A stretch of DNA of 64,000 nucleotides from an uncultured Mediterraneibacter sp. (GCA_944381495.1 CALWLJ010000006.1:123629-187628); one strand, 5' to 3'. Positions 1 to 10,015 are shown, numbered from the stretch's first letter. Numbers and translations are program-made. The notes: generated by a model from the sequence alone, not told the origin.

Positions 1-147
1 TAACGATTCATTAAATATTTATGAACTGTCTTAGTTGTAAATTTTATAATATACATAGATTGTTTTTTATTTATTTCCAGTATTATCCTTCATGCAAATT
101 AACTATATTTCTATATTCAGACATATCTGCTGAACTGTACGGATTTC

Positions 148-1020
148 TTATTTTCTGCTGCCCAGCGCATCCGACAACCTGGCAAATTCCTCCAGTGTCA
201 GCGCCTCTCCTCTGATACTTGGTCCTTTTCCCAGACATTCAATAGCTGCCTCAATCTCTTCCTTCGTAAAATCAAGATCCGGGGAATTTTTCAGGCCATT
301 CGCCAATGTCTTTCTCCTCTGATTAAATGATGCCCGTATGATTTTAAACATCAGTTTCTCATCCTTCACGTCCACCGGCGGCTTTTCATACCGCTCCAGA
401 CGTATCACTGCAGATCCCACCTTGGGACGTGGCATGAAACAGTTAGGCGGCACGTTTGCCACAAGATAAGGCTTTGCATAATACTGAACCGCCAGAGAGA
501 GCGCTCCATAATCTTTTGTTCCCGGGCCCACCTGCATCCGGTCGGCAACCTCTTTCTGCACCATCACAGTAATGCTCTTCAGCGGCACATGGTTCTCAAA
601 CAGCCCCATGATGATAGGTGTCGTAATATAATACGGAAGATTCGCCACCACCTTGATCGGCTTTCCGCCATTCTTCTCCTCAGCCAGCTTCACCAGATCG
701 ACCTTCAGCACATCATCATTGATCACCGTCACATTATCATATCCGTCCAGCGTATCCTCAAGGATAGGGATCAGTGCCCGGTCGATCTCAACCGCTGTCA
801 CCTGCCCCGCCGCACAGGCAAGATACTGTGTCATCGTCCCGATCCCCGGACCAATCTCCAGAACAAAATCATCCTTTCCGATCTCTGCTGACCGTATGAT
901 CTTATCCAGTACATGAGTATCGATCAGGAAATTCTGCCCGAACTTCTTCTGAAACACAAAATTATACTTCTGCAATACCGCAATTGTATTCTGCGGATTG
1001 CCCAATGTGGGTTCCTTCAT
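148..1020 (-). CDS. rsmA: 16S rRNA (adenine1518/1519-N6)-dimethyltransferase RsmA/KsgA
   Basis: This enzyme dimethylates two adjacent adenines near the 3' end of 16S rRNA during 30S maturation, using SAM. The product is about 290 aa, normal for the family. The N-terminal KKFGQNFL motif, the SAM-binding EIGPGIGT loop and the catalytic NLPYY motif are all present. I start at 1020 because AAGGAG lies 6 nt upstream; the earlier in-frame ATG at 1035 overlaps that ribosome binding site. It lies downstream of tatD on the same strand, a common pairing in Firmicutes. Confidence 0.96.
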   Translation of the reverse strand: MKEPTLGNPQNTIAVLQKYNFVFQKKFGQNFLIDTHVLDKIIRSAEIGKDDFVLEIGPGIGTMTQYLACAAGQVTAVEIDRALIPILEDTLDGYDNVTVINDDVLKVDLVKLAEEKNGGKPIKVVANLPYYITTPIIMGLFENHVPLKSITVMVQKEVADRMQVGPGTKDYGALSLAVQYYAKPYLVANVPPNCFMPRPKVGSAVIRLERYEKPPVDVKDEKLMFKIIRASFNQRRKTLANGLKNSPDLDFTKEEIEAAIECLGKGPSIRGEALTLEEFARLSDALGSRK

Positions 1021-1056
1021 ATATCTCTCCTTCATCTATTTTCAGAATATTCTCGA

Positions 1057-1084
1057 AAAAAGTACCTGTCACTTTTTCCCGCCG
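1057..1084. repeat. Copy of the AAAAAGTACCTGTCACTTTTT repeat
   Basis: The 28 bases here, in the tatD-rsmA gap, are identical to 31601-31628. On the minus strand they form a short AAAAAGT/ACTTTTT hairpin with loop GACAGGT. The 12-mer TTCAGAATATTC flanks the repeat on both sides (1040-1051 and 1087-1098). In this copy only the inner part of the longer 31594-31628 stem is present. Confidence 0.6.
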
Positions 1085-1096
1085 AATTCAGAATAT

Positions 1097-1858
1097 TCAC
1101 AGGCCATACAGTTCCATCCCGTTCTTCTCCGTTATCTGCACGACATTTTCCGTTGTTGTATTTTTCAGCCGTGCAATTTCTTCTGCTACATAAGGCAGGT
1201 TCAGGGAAGAGTTTCTCTTCCCGCGGTTGGGCTCCGGCGCCAGATATGGACAATCTGTCTCCAGTACGATCCGCTCCAGAGGAGTCTCTTCTACCACCTG
1301 CTTCAGCTTTTTGGCATTTTTAAATGTCACCACTCCGCCTACTCCGATATAATATCCCATCTTCACATATTCCCGGGCCATTTCTACCGAATAGGAATAG
1401 CAGTGGATCACTGCCTTCATTCCCTTTCCGTGTTCCTGCATGATCTCCATGGTGTCCGCCGCTGCCTCCCGGCTGTGTATGATTACTGGCATACTCTTCT
1501 CCCGGGCCAGTTCCATCTGACGGATAAACCAGTATTTCTGCTTGTCATGCGTCTCATTGTCCCAGTAGTAATCCAGCCCGATCTCTCCTACCGCCACGAT
1601 CTTCTCCTGACCCAGAAGCTCCGCCATTCGGATGAAACTTTCTTCTGTCAGGGTCCCCACTTCATCAGGATGGATCCCGATGGCTCCGTAGATAAAAGGA
1701 TATTTCTCTGTAAGCTTCTGTATCTTATCCCAGGACTCCAGGGTGGATCCGGCATTGACGATCGTGCCGATCCCTCCTGCCGCCATCTTATCCAGCAGTT
1801 CTTCTCTGTCCGTATCAAACTGTGCGTCATCATAATGTGCATGGGTATCAAAAATCAT
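1097..1858 (-). CDS. tatD: TatD family metal-dependent hydrolase (DNase)
   Basis: The family acts as Mg-dependent 3'-5' exonuclease on DNA and RNA, in a TIM-barrel amidohydrolase-like fold. The product is about 253 aa, the usual length. The metal motif FDTHAHYDD opens the protein; the E of GEIGLDYY, the H of VIIHSR and the D of ETDCPYL are the other expected ligands. The start at 1858 fits both the FDTHAH opening and an AAAGGA ribosome binding site; an in-frame extension to 1912 has no support. It lies just upstream of rsmA. Confidence 0.94.
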   Translation of the reverse strand: MIFDTHAHYDDAQFDTDREELLDKMAAGGIGTIVNAGSTLESWDKIQKLTEKYPFIYGAIGIHPDEVGTLTEESFIRMAELLGQEKIVAVGEIGLDYYWDNETHDKQKYWFIRQMELAREKSMPVIIHSREAAADTMEIMQEHGKGMKAVIHCYSYSVEMAREYVKMGYYIGVGGVVTFKNAKKLKQVVEETPLERIVLETDCPYLAPEPNRGKRNSSLNLPYVAEEIARLKNTTTENVVQITEKNGMELYGL

Positions 1859-1984
1859 AATTCTCAAATCCTTTCGCCTTCTTCCGGAATGATCTTCCAG
1901 ATATTCCGGCACATATGTGAACTGTCTCTCCCATTTTATCCTGCTTTGCCCGGAAAGTAAAGAGGCGGCGCCTCTGCGCCGCTC

Positions 1985-4129
1985 TTAAAATACGATATCG
2001 TCCACTTTATCAAATCCGTCCAGTGTATAGGAGACTACCGTATTGTTGGCCACCAGGTAGAAACGTTCTCCTGCGTAGAGGCCCCGGATGTTTCCGTATG
2101 TCGGCAGATCCCAGCAGGCTTCCTCCTGGAATCCGGTTCCGGGAGTGTAGCTGAATATCCGGTATTTCTGTTTCTCTCCATATGTTGTAAATCCAAACAG
2201 GTTTTTCTCCACATCAATAAAAACCGCACGGTAATCATATATGTCCATCCCATAAGTATCCTGTATCACATACTTCTCCGTTTCCTGCACATTGGAAGGA
2301 TCTGAGATGTCAAACATGGAGAGCTTCACGCCTTCTGTTGTCATTCCCTCTTCATCCACGTCCATGCCGATCCCCAGCAGCAGCCCCTCCCCGTAGGGAT
2401 GCAGATATTCGGAGAATCCCGGTATCTTCAGCTCTCCGATGATCTGCGGCTTCTCCGGATCAGACAGATCCACGGAGAACAGAGGATCCACCTGCTCGAA
2501 GGTAACAAAATACCCGGTGTCTCCCATAAATCTCGCGGAATACACCGACTCTCCCGGCGCCAGATCTTCGATCTTCCCCGTGATCTCCAGTTCCTTGTCA
2601 AGGACATAGAGAGATGTGGTTTCCTGTTCTTCTGCTGTTCCTGTCAGACTCTGACTGTCCTCTTCGCCTGCCGCTTCACCGAACCGGGCCAGCGGAAGGA
2701 GGCCGTCGGAAATGACCTCGTACATGGGCGAAACCGTGGCGACTATCCGCAGATATCCATTATATTCATCGATACAGAAGGAATCCTTCAGGTGTCCGTC
2801 CACCTTTGTCTGAGCAGTCCCTTCCAGTTTCCCTTCTTCATATGACAGCTTCCGGACGGACGTCTGACTGACCTCTGCTCCGTTTTCCCCGTACAGAGCT
2901 TCCGTGATATAGATATTCTCCCCGCTGACATAGCACATCCCCGAGGTTCCGAACACAGCCTTTGTGTCTGTCTTCTCATCCGGAGCATCCAGTGCAAAAG
3001 AGGAAATGACTGTATATTGATCGCCCATCCTCGCCTGAGGCATATAAATATCTGAGCTACTGATTATCTTTTCGTTCACCGCCGGGATATAGGATGACAT
3101 ATCTTCTCTGTCCGCGCTTACATTTGCGTAGAAGTTACTGATCACATACACGTACCCGTCCTTCGCCCTCATGGTATTGTAATAACCGCTCTGAGAAATG
3201 CCTCCCACTTTCTCAGGTGCCGCCGGGTCACTTACGTCATAGACATCCACGCAGGTGTATTCCAGATAAGTTCCGTCATTTCCACTTTTCCCATCCTCAT
3301 AATCCACTTTGGAATAGAGCACCACAAGGCGGTCATTCTCAAGATAAATATCTGTCACAGTGGCTCCTTCCTCCGGCTGGATCTCTGCTATATGCTCCAT
3401 TTTCTCCGATCCGATCCCCACGATATCCACTGTATCGTCAGTCAGGATAAACAGGTTCTCACCATCGGTCTTCACGGTATCCGCCTCTCCCACTCCCTCC
3501 TGCCGTACATTGGTATCCGAGTGGGAAATGCCGCCGCTGTTCTGGGATGAAGCGTACACAGATCCCCCATCCGCAGCGCTCTCGGCTATCGCACCGTCCT
3601 CCACGCCGCCTCTGCTGTAGGAGTTCATCATGATCTCCTGATAATCTCTTGCCCCGAGAATATACTCATATATTTCATCGTAGCTCTCCGCCCCGGGCAG
3701 CACACTCTGTTCCGCCACTGTCTCAGCGGATCCGCTGCTTCCGGAAGCCATCCCCGCTGCACCGGCACTCTCTGTCCCAGAGGCCGCGCTGCCATTCTCT
3801 GACATACCTTCTCCTCCCAGGAAATATACGCCCGCTATTCCCACAGCAAGACAGAGACACGCTGCAGCCGCAGTACCGTAACGTCTCGCCCCTCTTGCAA
3901 ATCTCGCTTTCTGCTTCTCCCTCTTTTTCTTCTCAAGAGTTTCCTCTATTGCTTCGGGCCTGAGAGCTTCCGGGATCTCTGTCCCCTCTGCTGCCCTGCG
4001 GAGTCTTTCTTCCGTCTCCCGTTCTCTGCTGCTTTCCGGATTCTGCTCCCGCCCGTCTCTGGCTTCCGGAGCATTTGCCTGTTCCCTGCCATTTTCAGGT
4101 TCCCATCCGTTCTTTCTATTATCCTCCAT
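1985..4129 (-). CDS. Membrane-anchored beta-propeller domain protein
   Basis: A protein of about 714 aa. Residues 1-80 are very charged and probably cytoplasmic; one transmembrane helix follows at about 84-105; then a Ser/Gly/Ala-rich linker and a long extracellular region. That region resembles the secreted C-terminal beta-propeller family distantly related to WD40 repeats (for example HSDTNVRQEGVGEADTVKTDG and repeated Tyr-Phe-rich blades). Start 4129 is chosen because GAGGAGG ends 6 nt before it; the ATG at 4135 abuts that site. It begins 25 nt after the sigma factor gene, so the two are probably co-transcribed. By analogy with other ECF pairs it could sense signals outside and hold the sigma factor, but no known anti-sigma domain is visible. 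Exact function is unknown. Confidence 0.85.
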   Translation of the reverse strand: MEDNRKNGWEPENGREQANAPEARDGREQNPESSRERETEERLRRAAEGTEIPEALRPEAIEETLEKKKREKQKARFARGARRYGTAAAACLCLAVGIAGVYFLGGEGMSENGSAASGTESAGAAGMASGSSGSAETVAEQSVLPGAESYDEIYEYILGARDYQEIMMNSYSRGGVEDGAIAESAADGGSVYASSQNSGGISHSDTNVRQEGVGEADTVKTDGENLFILTDDTVDIVGIGSEKMEHIAEIQPEEGATVTDIYLENDRLVVLYSKVDYEDGKSGNDGTYLEYTCVDVYDVSDPAAPEKVGGISQSGYYNTMRAKDGYVYVISNFYANVSADREDMSSYIPAVNEKIISSSDIYMPQARMGDQYTVISSFALDAPDEKTDTKAVFGTSGMCYVSGENIYITEALYGENGAEVSQTSVRKLSYEEGKLEGTAQTKVDGHLKDSFCIDEYNGYLRIVATVSPMYEVISDGLLPLARFGEAAGEEDSQSLTGTAEEQETTSLYVLDKELEITGKIEDLAPGESVYSARFMGDTGYFVTFEQVDPLFSVDLSDPEKPQIIGELKIPGFSEYLHPYGEGLLLGIGMDVDEEGMTTEGVKLSMFDISDPSNVQETEKYVIQDTYGMDIYDYRAVFIDVEKNLFGFTTYGEKQKYRIFSYTPGTGFQEEACWDLPTYGNIRGLYAGERFYLVANNTVVSYTLDGFDKVDDIVF

Positions 4130-4154
4130 ATCCATCCTCCTCTCTTCTGCCGCC

Positions 4155-4700
4155 TTACACGTCCAGCACCCTGCGCATCTTCTCCAGCGCCCGGCTCTTC
4201 TTCGACCGTACCGTAGCCGGCTTCTTCTCCAGCATCGTTCCGATCTCCTCACTCCGGTAACCGCCGAACACAGAAAATGCCACGATCATCCGCTCCTCTT
4301 CCTCGAGCGCTCCGAAAGCCTCCTTTACCGCATAAGCGGATGTATAATCCGGATTCTCCGCAGAGCCGGAAGATGTACTTCCCGTATGATTTTCCATTTC
4401 CTCCATCGGATCCCCGGACTTTTTCCGTTCCCGCAGGATCCGCCTGCACTGGTTGCACAGGATCGTGAACATCCAGCTGCGGAAAGACTCGTCCTTTTTC
4501 AGCTGCGTCATCTTTTCAAACGCTGTGATGACCGCCTCGCTGACTGCATCCTCCGCATCCTGCTCGTGCTTCGTCGTGTACAGGGCAAACTTGTACAGCT
4601 CAATATATATCCTCGCATAAAGACTGGAAAATGCTTTCACATCCCCCTTCCTTGCTCTGCGGATCAGTTCCTTCTCTGGACTGTTCTCATAGTCGAACAT
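4155..4700 (-). CDS. ECF-type RNA polymerase sigma factor (sigma-70 family)
   Basis: About 181 aa with the two-domain layout of ECF sigma factors. Sigma2 is at about residues 10-85 (ARKGDVKAFSSLYAR, then DAEDAVSEAVITAFEKM). Sigma4 is in the C-terminal third (GALEEEERMIVAFSVFGGYRSEEIGTMLEKKPATVRSKKSRALEKM), the helix-turn-helix that reads the -35 element. Start 4700 follows AAGGAGG; an extension to 4823 is not supported. It sits directly upstream of the beta-propeller membrane protein, its likely regulatory partner. The regulon is not visible in this window. Confidence 0.9.
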   Translation of the reverse strand: MFDYENSPEKELIRRARKGDVKAFSSLYARIYIELYKFALYTTKHEQDAEDAVSEAVITAFEKMTQLKKDESFRSWMFTILCNQCRRILRERKKSGDPMEEMENHTGSTSSGSAENPDYTSAYAVKEAFGALEEEERMIVAFSVFGGYRSEEIGTMLEKKPATVRSKKSRALEKMRRVLDV

Positions 4701-4869
4701 CCGCCCCCCTCCTTCCGTACTCAGAGTACCTGCTTTCGCATTTTTATCACCGGCATATATAAGAGTCTGTATGGATGGAAATTGTTGCAGAAAATTATAT
4801 TGCGAAATAAATTTCTCTGCCATTTATATTGATATTATAACTGATGCAACTACTCATTGCTAACAAGCA

Positions 4870-4910
4870 ATTCCTCATTTCTTATATATTCCTCACATAT
4901 ATATTATAGT
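4870..4910 (+). promoter_or_regulatory. Candidate promoter region with direct repeats
   Basis: Upstream of the secreted-protein gene, the octamer ATTCCTCA occurs at 4870-4877 and again at 4888-4895, a period of 18 bp. A possible -10 element TATAGT lies at 4905-4910, which would put the -35 region between the two repeats. The -35 itself is weak, as would be expected of an activator-dependent promoter. This is inference from spacing only. Confidence 0.3.
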
Positions 4911-4937
4911 TAAAAAAAAGCAAGGAGGTAAATTACT

Positions 4938-5459
4938 ATGCAATTCAAAACGCTCAGGAAAAGATTAGGAACAGCTCTTATAGCTGGCACAATGGTTTTC
5001 GGCATACCTTTAGCCTGCCCTATAACCTCATTTGCCCAAGATACATCCGAAAATATAACCATTGACGATTCAGTTAAAAGAGAAACCGGTTATATTACCT
5101 ACAAAGACACTGTGGTTTCCACCACCAGAAAAAATAAAGTATGGGTCGGATACCATCCCACAACTCCAAATTGGGCTAAAGCCAGCAGCTATACCCTATC
5201 CAAGAGTTCAAAATTCAATATATCCGGTTCTTATACATACGAGGGAATTACAGTAAATATAGGTTTTTCATACACACCATCAACTTCAATAACCATTCCT
5301 GCCAATTCTTCAAAATACAGTCGATTAGGAGTAAGAGCTGATTATACCTTCAAAAAAATCAAACGACAATATTATGAAGATCATGTCGCCTTTGGTAAAC
5401 CTTCATATCGAGTAGTTGCCACAAGACATGCATATTATATTGAGCCCGTTTACAGATAA
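4938..5459 (+). CDS. Small secreted protein of unknown function
   Basis: About 173 aa with a clear Sec signal peptide: positively charged start (residues 1-10), hydrophobic core (about 12-29) and a predicted cut near SFA-QD at about residue 34. The mature part of about 140 aa is rich in Ser, Thr, Tyr and Lys with beta-strand-like alternation, and ends in a basic stretch (FKKIKRQYY). I do not recognise the family. Codons and bases are clearly more AT-rich than in neighbouring genes, suggesting recent acquisition. AAGGAGG precedes the start, and a strong terminator follows the stop at once, so it is a single-gene unit. Confidence 0.8.
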   Translation: MQFKTLRKRLGTALIAGTMVFGIPLACPITSFAQDTSENITIDDSVKRETGYITYKDTVVSTTRKNKVWVGYHPTTPNWAKASSYTLSKSSKFNISGSYTYEGITVNIGFSYTPSTSITIPANSSKYSRLGVRADYTFKKIKRQYYEDHVAFGKPSYRVVATRHAYYIEPVYR

Positions 5460-5460
5460 T

Positions 5461-5510
5461 AAAATTCAAGCCGCACAAAGAATACTTTGTGCGGCTTGAA
5501 TTTTATTTTT
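5461..5510. terminator. Bidirectional rho-independent terminator
   Basis: A perfect 20-bp stem (5461-5480 pairing with 5485-5504) with loop AATA and T/A runs on both sides. It serves the convergent secreted-protein gene (plus) and the XRE gene (minus), whose last codons lie inside the right flank. Confidence 0.9.
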
Positions 5511-5952
5511 TATATTTCCTCCACAGGATTACAGCGATGATAAATGGTATTAATGTGATCAGATGAATCGGAAGTGGATTTCCTATGATCCAATATTTTA
5601 TACGCACATAAATCCCGGGTTCTGTTACCCATGTACGATCATAATAGATAATGTTGACAAGCAAGAACAGCAATCCCACCAAAAGACTTACTAAACATCC
5701 CCAAAAGTATCTGTTCTTTTCTTCAGATACTTTTTTCTTCTCTTCTTTGTCTGTATTCTGTTCCTTCAGCAGCTCATCCACTGTCACCTGATACACTTCA
5801 CTCAGCAGCACCAGATTCTCCAGATCCGGGGTCCCCTTTCCCGTTTCCCATCTGGATACCGTCTGCCTTGTTATATGCAGCCTCTCCGCCACATCTCCCT
5901 GAGACAAGCCCAGTTTCTCTCTTTGTGCTTTTAGGCGTTCCGCTATCTCCAT
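5503..5952 (-). CDS. XRE-family transcriptional regulator with membrane tail
   Basis: About 149 aa. Residues 1-62 form a Cro/C1-type helix-turn-helix (LKAQREKLGLSQGDVAERL, then TRQTVSRWETGKG). A charged linker rich in Lys and Glu (about 65-80) leads to two hydrophobic segments (about 83-103 and 125-145). A DNA-binding head on a membrane anchor is a known layout in Firmicutes and suggests envelope sensing. The start follows AAGGAGG. Its target is unknown; the convergent secreted-protein gene is the nearest candidate. Confidence 0.88.
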   Translation of the reverse strand: MEIAERLKAQREKLGLSQGDVAERLHITRQTVSRWETGKGTPDLENLVLLSEVYQVTVDELLKEQNTDKEEKKKVSEEKNRYFWGCLVSLLVGLLFLLVNIIYYDRTWVTEPGIYVRIKYWIIGNPLPIHLITLIPFIIAVILWRKYKK

Positions 5953-6035
5953 AACCGCACCCTCCTTCTGTATAAATTTCTCACCTTTATTCTAACGGAA
6001 TGAATATTTCTGCTCAATTGCTAATGCTGTTACAT

Positions 6036-7466
6036 TTAGAAATGCTCCGTTGCTATTGCTTCTTTTTCTCCACACAACGTCTCCAGGATATCTCCGTAAG
6101 TTATCAGCGATACATTTCCAAGTTCTGCCGCCAACTCAGCACATCCCTTCGTAAATCCGCTTTTCGCAAACAAATACAGCACCGTCCTTGTGTAATGGAA
6201 CAGGCGGCTTCTTCTGACCAGGGTTTCCAGTACTCCTCTGCCTACCTTTTCATTGGTCCACTTACATTCACCAAACAATGCCGTATCACGATCCTGTTCC
6301 CCCATAATATCTATTTCTGTCTGAATATGCAAAGATGGATCCGTCCCCCACCAGCGGCCAAGTTCCGTAAATTCCACCGGTGCACGTCCAGTCAGAAGGA
6401 GTTTCCAAAGGTACTGGCGGCAGATCTCTTCGAAGATTTTTCCCATATAATCTGAAAGATGCGGCTCTATATGCCGCCACGCAAGATCTGTGGCTCCCCT
6501 GGCTATGATCGAATTGTTTTCTGGTATAAACCGATACCAGAAACGAAACATGTTATCAGCAATAATATAAATGGATCTGCGGGACGCCTTTTCTCCATAA
6601 GGCGTCTCCTTTTCAATCAATCCGAGCGCTATAAGATTTTTCAAATAAGCAGAACAAACATTAGAGCTTTCTCCCACTTTTGCAGAAATCTCTGACATCC
6701 GTGATGCTCCTCCTGCTACGGCTGTTATAATGGCATTATAAAGCGCAGGCTCCCTCACCTCCTGCTTCAGAAGATTTTCCGGCTCTTCAAACATGGCCGA
6801 CGTTGGATTCAAAAATGTATTTTTTACGTTTTCCTCAATACTGAGCTGATCATTCATTTGCAGAAGATACTGAGGAGTTCCTCCGGCTATTCCGTAGATC
6901 ACAGCCTTGTCCTCTCCTGCAAAATTCCCAAAATACCGGCATGTCTCCTCAAAATCGAACGGCAGTATCTTCATCTGTGCAGTACGTCTTCCGTACAGAG
7001 GTGACTTATATGCCAACACTTGATCCTCCATATAAGACATAGAGGATCCGCAGAGAATCAGCATCATTCTGGAATGGTCTTTATATTTGTCTATCAGGAG
7101 CTGCAAACTAGACGCAAAACTTCCAGAAGAGCGCGCCACATAGGGATACTCATCGATCACAAGGATGATCCTCTCATTTTCAGACAGGCGAAATACATAT
7201 TCCAGCGCATCTTGAAAAGAAAGAAAGGATGTTCTTGCCGAAATCCCATTTACCGTTTCCATAATGCTTCTGCTGAAATTCTCCAGATTCTGCTTTTCAT
7301 TACTTTCAACTCCCATAAAATAAATGGATTTTCTGGTTTTGATAAAATGACTGAGCAAAGCGGTCTTGCCGACACGCCGACGGCCATAAACAACCACAAA
7401 TTCAAATCGATCAGACAAATACAGTCTGTTCAGTGATTCCAACTCCCGTTCTCTTCCTATAAACAT
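6036..7466 (-). CDS. AAA ATPase with DUF234-type C-terminus
   Basis: About 476 aa, matching the archaeal/bacterial ATPase family with a C-terminal DUF234 nuclease-like region. It opens with FIGRERELESL; Walker A is GRRRVGKT (about 29-36) and Walker B is IILVIDEYP. The middle carries a winged-helix segment (MSEISAKVGESSNVCSAYL), and the C-terminus has EIDIMGEQ...GECKW, resembling the E-x-D...ECK core of restriction-like nucleases. These genes often occur alone and are mobile; their role is not established. There is no partner gene here: flanks are 83 bp to the XRE gene and 275 bp to the hydratase terminator. Confidence 0.85.
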   Translation of the reverse strand: MFIGRERELESLNRLYLSDRFEFVVVYGRRRVGKTALLSHFIKTRKSIYFMGVESNEKQNLENFSRSIMETVNGISARTSFLSFQDALEYVFRLSENERIILVIDEYPYVARSSGSFASSLQLLIDKYKDHSRMMLILCGSSMSYMEDQVLAYKSPLYGRRTAQMKILPFDFEETCRYFGNFAGEDKAVIYGIAGGTPQYLLQMNDQLSIEENVKNTFLNPTSAMFEEPENLLKQEVREPALYNAIITAVAGGASRMSEISAKVGESSNVCSAYLKNLIALGLIEKETPYGEKASRRSIYIIADNMFRFWYRFIPENNSIIARGATDLAWRHIEPHLSDYMGKIFEEICRQYLWKLLLTGRAPVEFTELGRWWGTDPSLHIQTEIDIMGEQDRDTALFGECKWTNEKVGRGVLETLVRRSRLFHYTRTVLYLFAKSGFTKGCAELAAELGNVSLITYGDILETLCGEKEAIATEHF

Positions 7467-7603
7467 ATATCTTCCTCCATCCTATCTGAATATTTCATCT
7501 ATTAATTATATATCATCTCGCTCTTATTTTAGTCAAGTACAAATGACCAAATCATAAATGACTAATTTTAATTAAGAAAACTTCCAGCATATTTTTCAGG
7601 ACT

Positions 7604-7652
7604 TAAAAAATCCGCATAAAATATGCTTCTAAAGAAACTATTTTATGCGGAT
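7604..7652 (-). terminator. Rho-independent terminator of the aconitase-family gene
   Basis: A 14-bp stem (7610-7623 with 7639-7652) containing TCCGCATAAAATA, followed on the minus strand by a run of six T. It lies about 90 nt beyond the hydratase stop. The rest of the 7467-7741 gap is AT-rich and shows nothing else I can support. Confidence 0.85.
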
Positions 7653-7741
7653 CTCTCCTGTTATTTTACTTCATTTATATAAGTAGCAATCATGCATCAT
7701 CGCGGATAGGCGAATAACGAACTATTGCCGTTATATTTATC

Positions 7742-10015
7742 TTACAGTGTTGCCTTGTAGTAGTTGATCAGGCAGCCGTCCAGAATGATCTGTCTCTCCA
7801 CGTCTGTCAGATCGCCCAACTTCAGATCGATCTCTTTCAGCTCATCGCCTACCACATACGCTTTGATCACATCTGCTTTGTCTTCTACAGCCTTTCTCAC
7901 ATCCGGAACGAAGATGTAATCGCCGTTCTTGAAGCTCAGATGCTCGTGATCCTCATCGGTAAGGAACGGAAGCATACCCCAGTTGATCAGGTTGGAGCGG
8001 TAACGCTTTGTCGCGTATTCGATGGCGATATTTGCCCAGCCGCCCAGTACCTTCTGGCAGGATGCAGCCTGTTCACGGGCAGAGCCGTCTCCCGGCTTCA
8101 CAGCGAAGATCGTACTTCCAACGCCGATATTGCCTTTGCCCACCTCCGGGTAGGTCTTCTGGATCGTCTCCATCACAGGCTTCAGCTCCTCGAGAGCATC
8201 CAGCGGACATGTGCCTGCCTCGATGGCTTTCTGTGCCTTCTGTACTTCCTTGGCACGTCCGACATATGCCGGATCCTTTCTGGAAAGAGCGAACTCTGCA
8301 AGTCCAAGCGGGTTGGAACGGTAAGAGGAAGTCTCTCCGGACGGGATCAGCTCGTCCGTTGTCGTAACCGGATCGTGGATCTCGGAAACAACCTTCACGA
8401 TCAGATTCTCCGGAAGCGGAGACATCTCCGGCCAGTCCTTGATGTTCGGTCCAAACTGGATCTCCACACTGGGATCTGCCACGCCGTGACTGTCAAATAC
8501 TCTGTTTGCATAAATGTTGCTGTCGAAGTGATATTTCTGTCCCTTGTACTCTACATCCATAGCTGTAGCCGGGGTCAGGTATCCCTTATTTGCAGCTGTT
8601 GCGGCAATGGAACGTGCATCCATCAGGGCAACGGAAGCGATCTGTCCGCTCTGCAGCTTGCTTCCCTCACGGTTCGGGAAGTTTCTGGTCGTATGGCGGA
8701 TGGAGAATGCGTTGTTGGCCGGTGTGTCGCCTGCACCGAAGCAGGGTCCGCAGAATGCCGTCTTCACAACCGTTCCCGCCTCAAGCAGATCTGCTACCGC
8801 ACCGTTCTTCACCAGTTCCATATATACCGGCATACTTGCAGGATATACACTGAATGTAAATGTATCTGACCCGATATTTCTTCCTTTGATGATGTCAGCC
8901 GCTGCGCAGATATTTTCAAATCCGCCGCCTGCACATCCTGCGATGATTCCCTGATCTACATACAGCTTTCCGTCACGGATCTTGTCCTGAAGAGAATAGT
9001 CCACCGCACCGTCCAGGCTTACAAGAGCCTTCTTCTCCACATCATGAAGGATATCCTCCAGATTCGCGTTCAGCTCATCGATAGTGTAAACATTGCTCGG
9101 ATGGAAGGGCATTGCGATCATCGGTTTGATCTCGCTCAAGTTCACATAGACACATCCGTCGTAATATGCCACTGCTCCCGGATTCAGTTCCTTGTAGTCC
9201 TCACTTCTTCCGTGGATCTCATAGAACTCCTGGATCTTCTCATCTGTCGTCCAGATAGAGGACAGACATGTCGTCTCTGTAGTCATAACATCGATACCGA
9301 TACGGAAATCAGCGCTCAGCTTCTTCACGCCAGGTCCGACGAACTCCATCACTTTATTATTTACATAGCCATTTTTAAATACTGCTCCGATGATTGCCAG
9401 GGCCACGTCCTGAGGACCAACGCCCTTCATCGGCTCGCCGTCCAGATAGATGGCGATCACACCCGGCATCTTGATATCATAAGTCTTGTTGAGCAGCTGC
9501 TTCACAAGCTCCGGTCCGCCCTCGCCCATTGCCATGGTTCCGAGAGCTCCGTAACGGGTATGGCTGTCAGATCCCAGGATCATCTTGCCGCCGCCTGCCA
9601 GCATCTCTCTGGCGAACTGGTGGATAACTGCCTGATGAGGCGGAACATAGACGCCGCCGTACTTCTTCGCACAGGTCAGTCCGAACATGTGGTCATCCTC
9701 ATTGATCGTTCCGCCTACTGCGCAGAGACTGTTGTGGCAGTTGGTCAGCACGTAGGGCATAGGGAACTTCTGAAGTCCTGAAGCCCTGGCTGTCTGGATG
9801 ATTCCCACAAAAGTAATATCATGGGACGTCAGCTTATCGAAACGAATCTGAAGATTCTTCATATCAGAAGATGTATTGTGTTCTTTCAGAATATTATATG
9901 CCATCGTGTTCTGAGCGGCTTCTTCCTTTGTGGCAGGCATCTGGACATTCCCTGTATCCTCCACGATCTCGGAGCCGTTTAACAGATAGACACCGTTATC
10001 ATACAATTTGATCAT
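7742..10015 (-). CDS. Aconitase-family hydratase, YbhJ-like
   Basis: About 757 aa, the length of the YbhJ branch of the aconitase superfamily. The aconitase swivel and core domains are visible: [33 protein letters not shown], and the iron-sulfur ligands in GCAGGG and [14 protein letters not shown]-terminal swivel region follows. The family isomerises hydroxy-acids such as citrate; the substrate of this branch is not established. Cys spacing is intact, so a 4Fe-4S cluster is likely. It is monocistronic, with AAGGAGG before the start and its own terminator, and divergent from the K+ channel gene. Ordinary aconitase for the TCA cycle is the alternative reading. Confidence 0.85.
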   Translation of the reverse strand: MIKLYDNGVYLLNGSEIVEDTGNVQMPATKEEAAQNTMAYNILKEHNTSSDMKNLQIRFDKLTSHDITFVGIIQTARASGLQKFPMPYVLTNCHNSLCAVGGTINEDDHMFGLTCAKKYGGVYVPPHQAVIHQFAREMLAGGGKMILGSDSHTRYGALGTMAMGEGGPELVKQLLNKTYDIKMPGVIAIYLDGEPMKGVGPQDVALAIIGAVFKNGYVNNKVMEFVGPGVKKLSADFRIGIDVMTTETTCLSSIWTTDEKIQEFYEIHGRSEDYKELNPGAVAYYDGCVYVNLSEIKPMIAMPFHPSNVYTIDELNANLEDILHDVEKKALVSLDGAVDYSLQDKIRDGKLYVDQGIIAGCAGGGFENICAAADIIKGRNIGSDTFTFSVYPASMPVYMELVKNGAVADLLEAGTVVKTAFCGPCFGAGDTPANNAFSIRHTTRNFPNREGSKLQSGQIASVALMDARSIAATAANKGYLTPATAMDVEYKGQKYHFDSNIYANRVFDSHGVADPSVEIQFGPNIKDWPEMSPLPENLIVKVVSEIHDPVTTTDELIPSGETSSYRSNPLGLAEFALSRKDPAYVGRAKEVQKAQKAIEAGTCPLDALEELKPVMETIQKTYPEVGKGNIGVGSTIFAVKPGDGSAREQAASCQKVLGGWANIAIEYATKRYRSNLINWGMLPFLTDEDHEHLSFKNGDYIFVPDVRKAVEDKADVIKAYVVGDELKEIDLKLGDLTDVERQIILDGCLINYYKATL

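Noticed and set aside
21-215. 64-codon frame at the left edge
   Set aside because: No ribosome binding site; it overlaps the end of rsmA and has the composition of AT-rich intergenic DNA.
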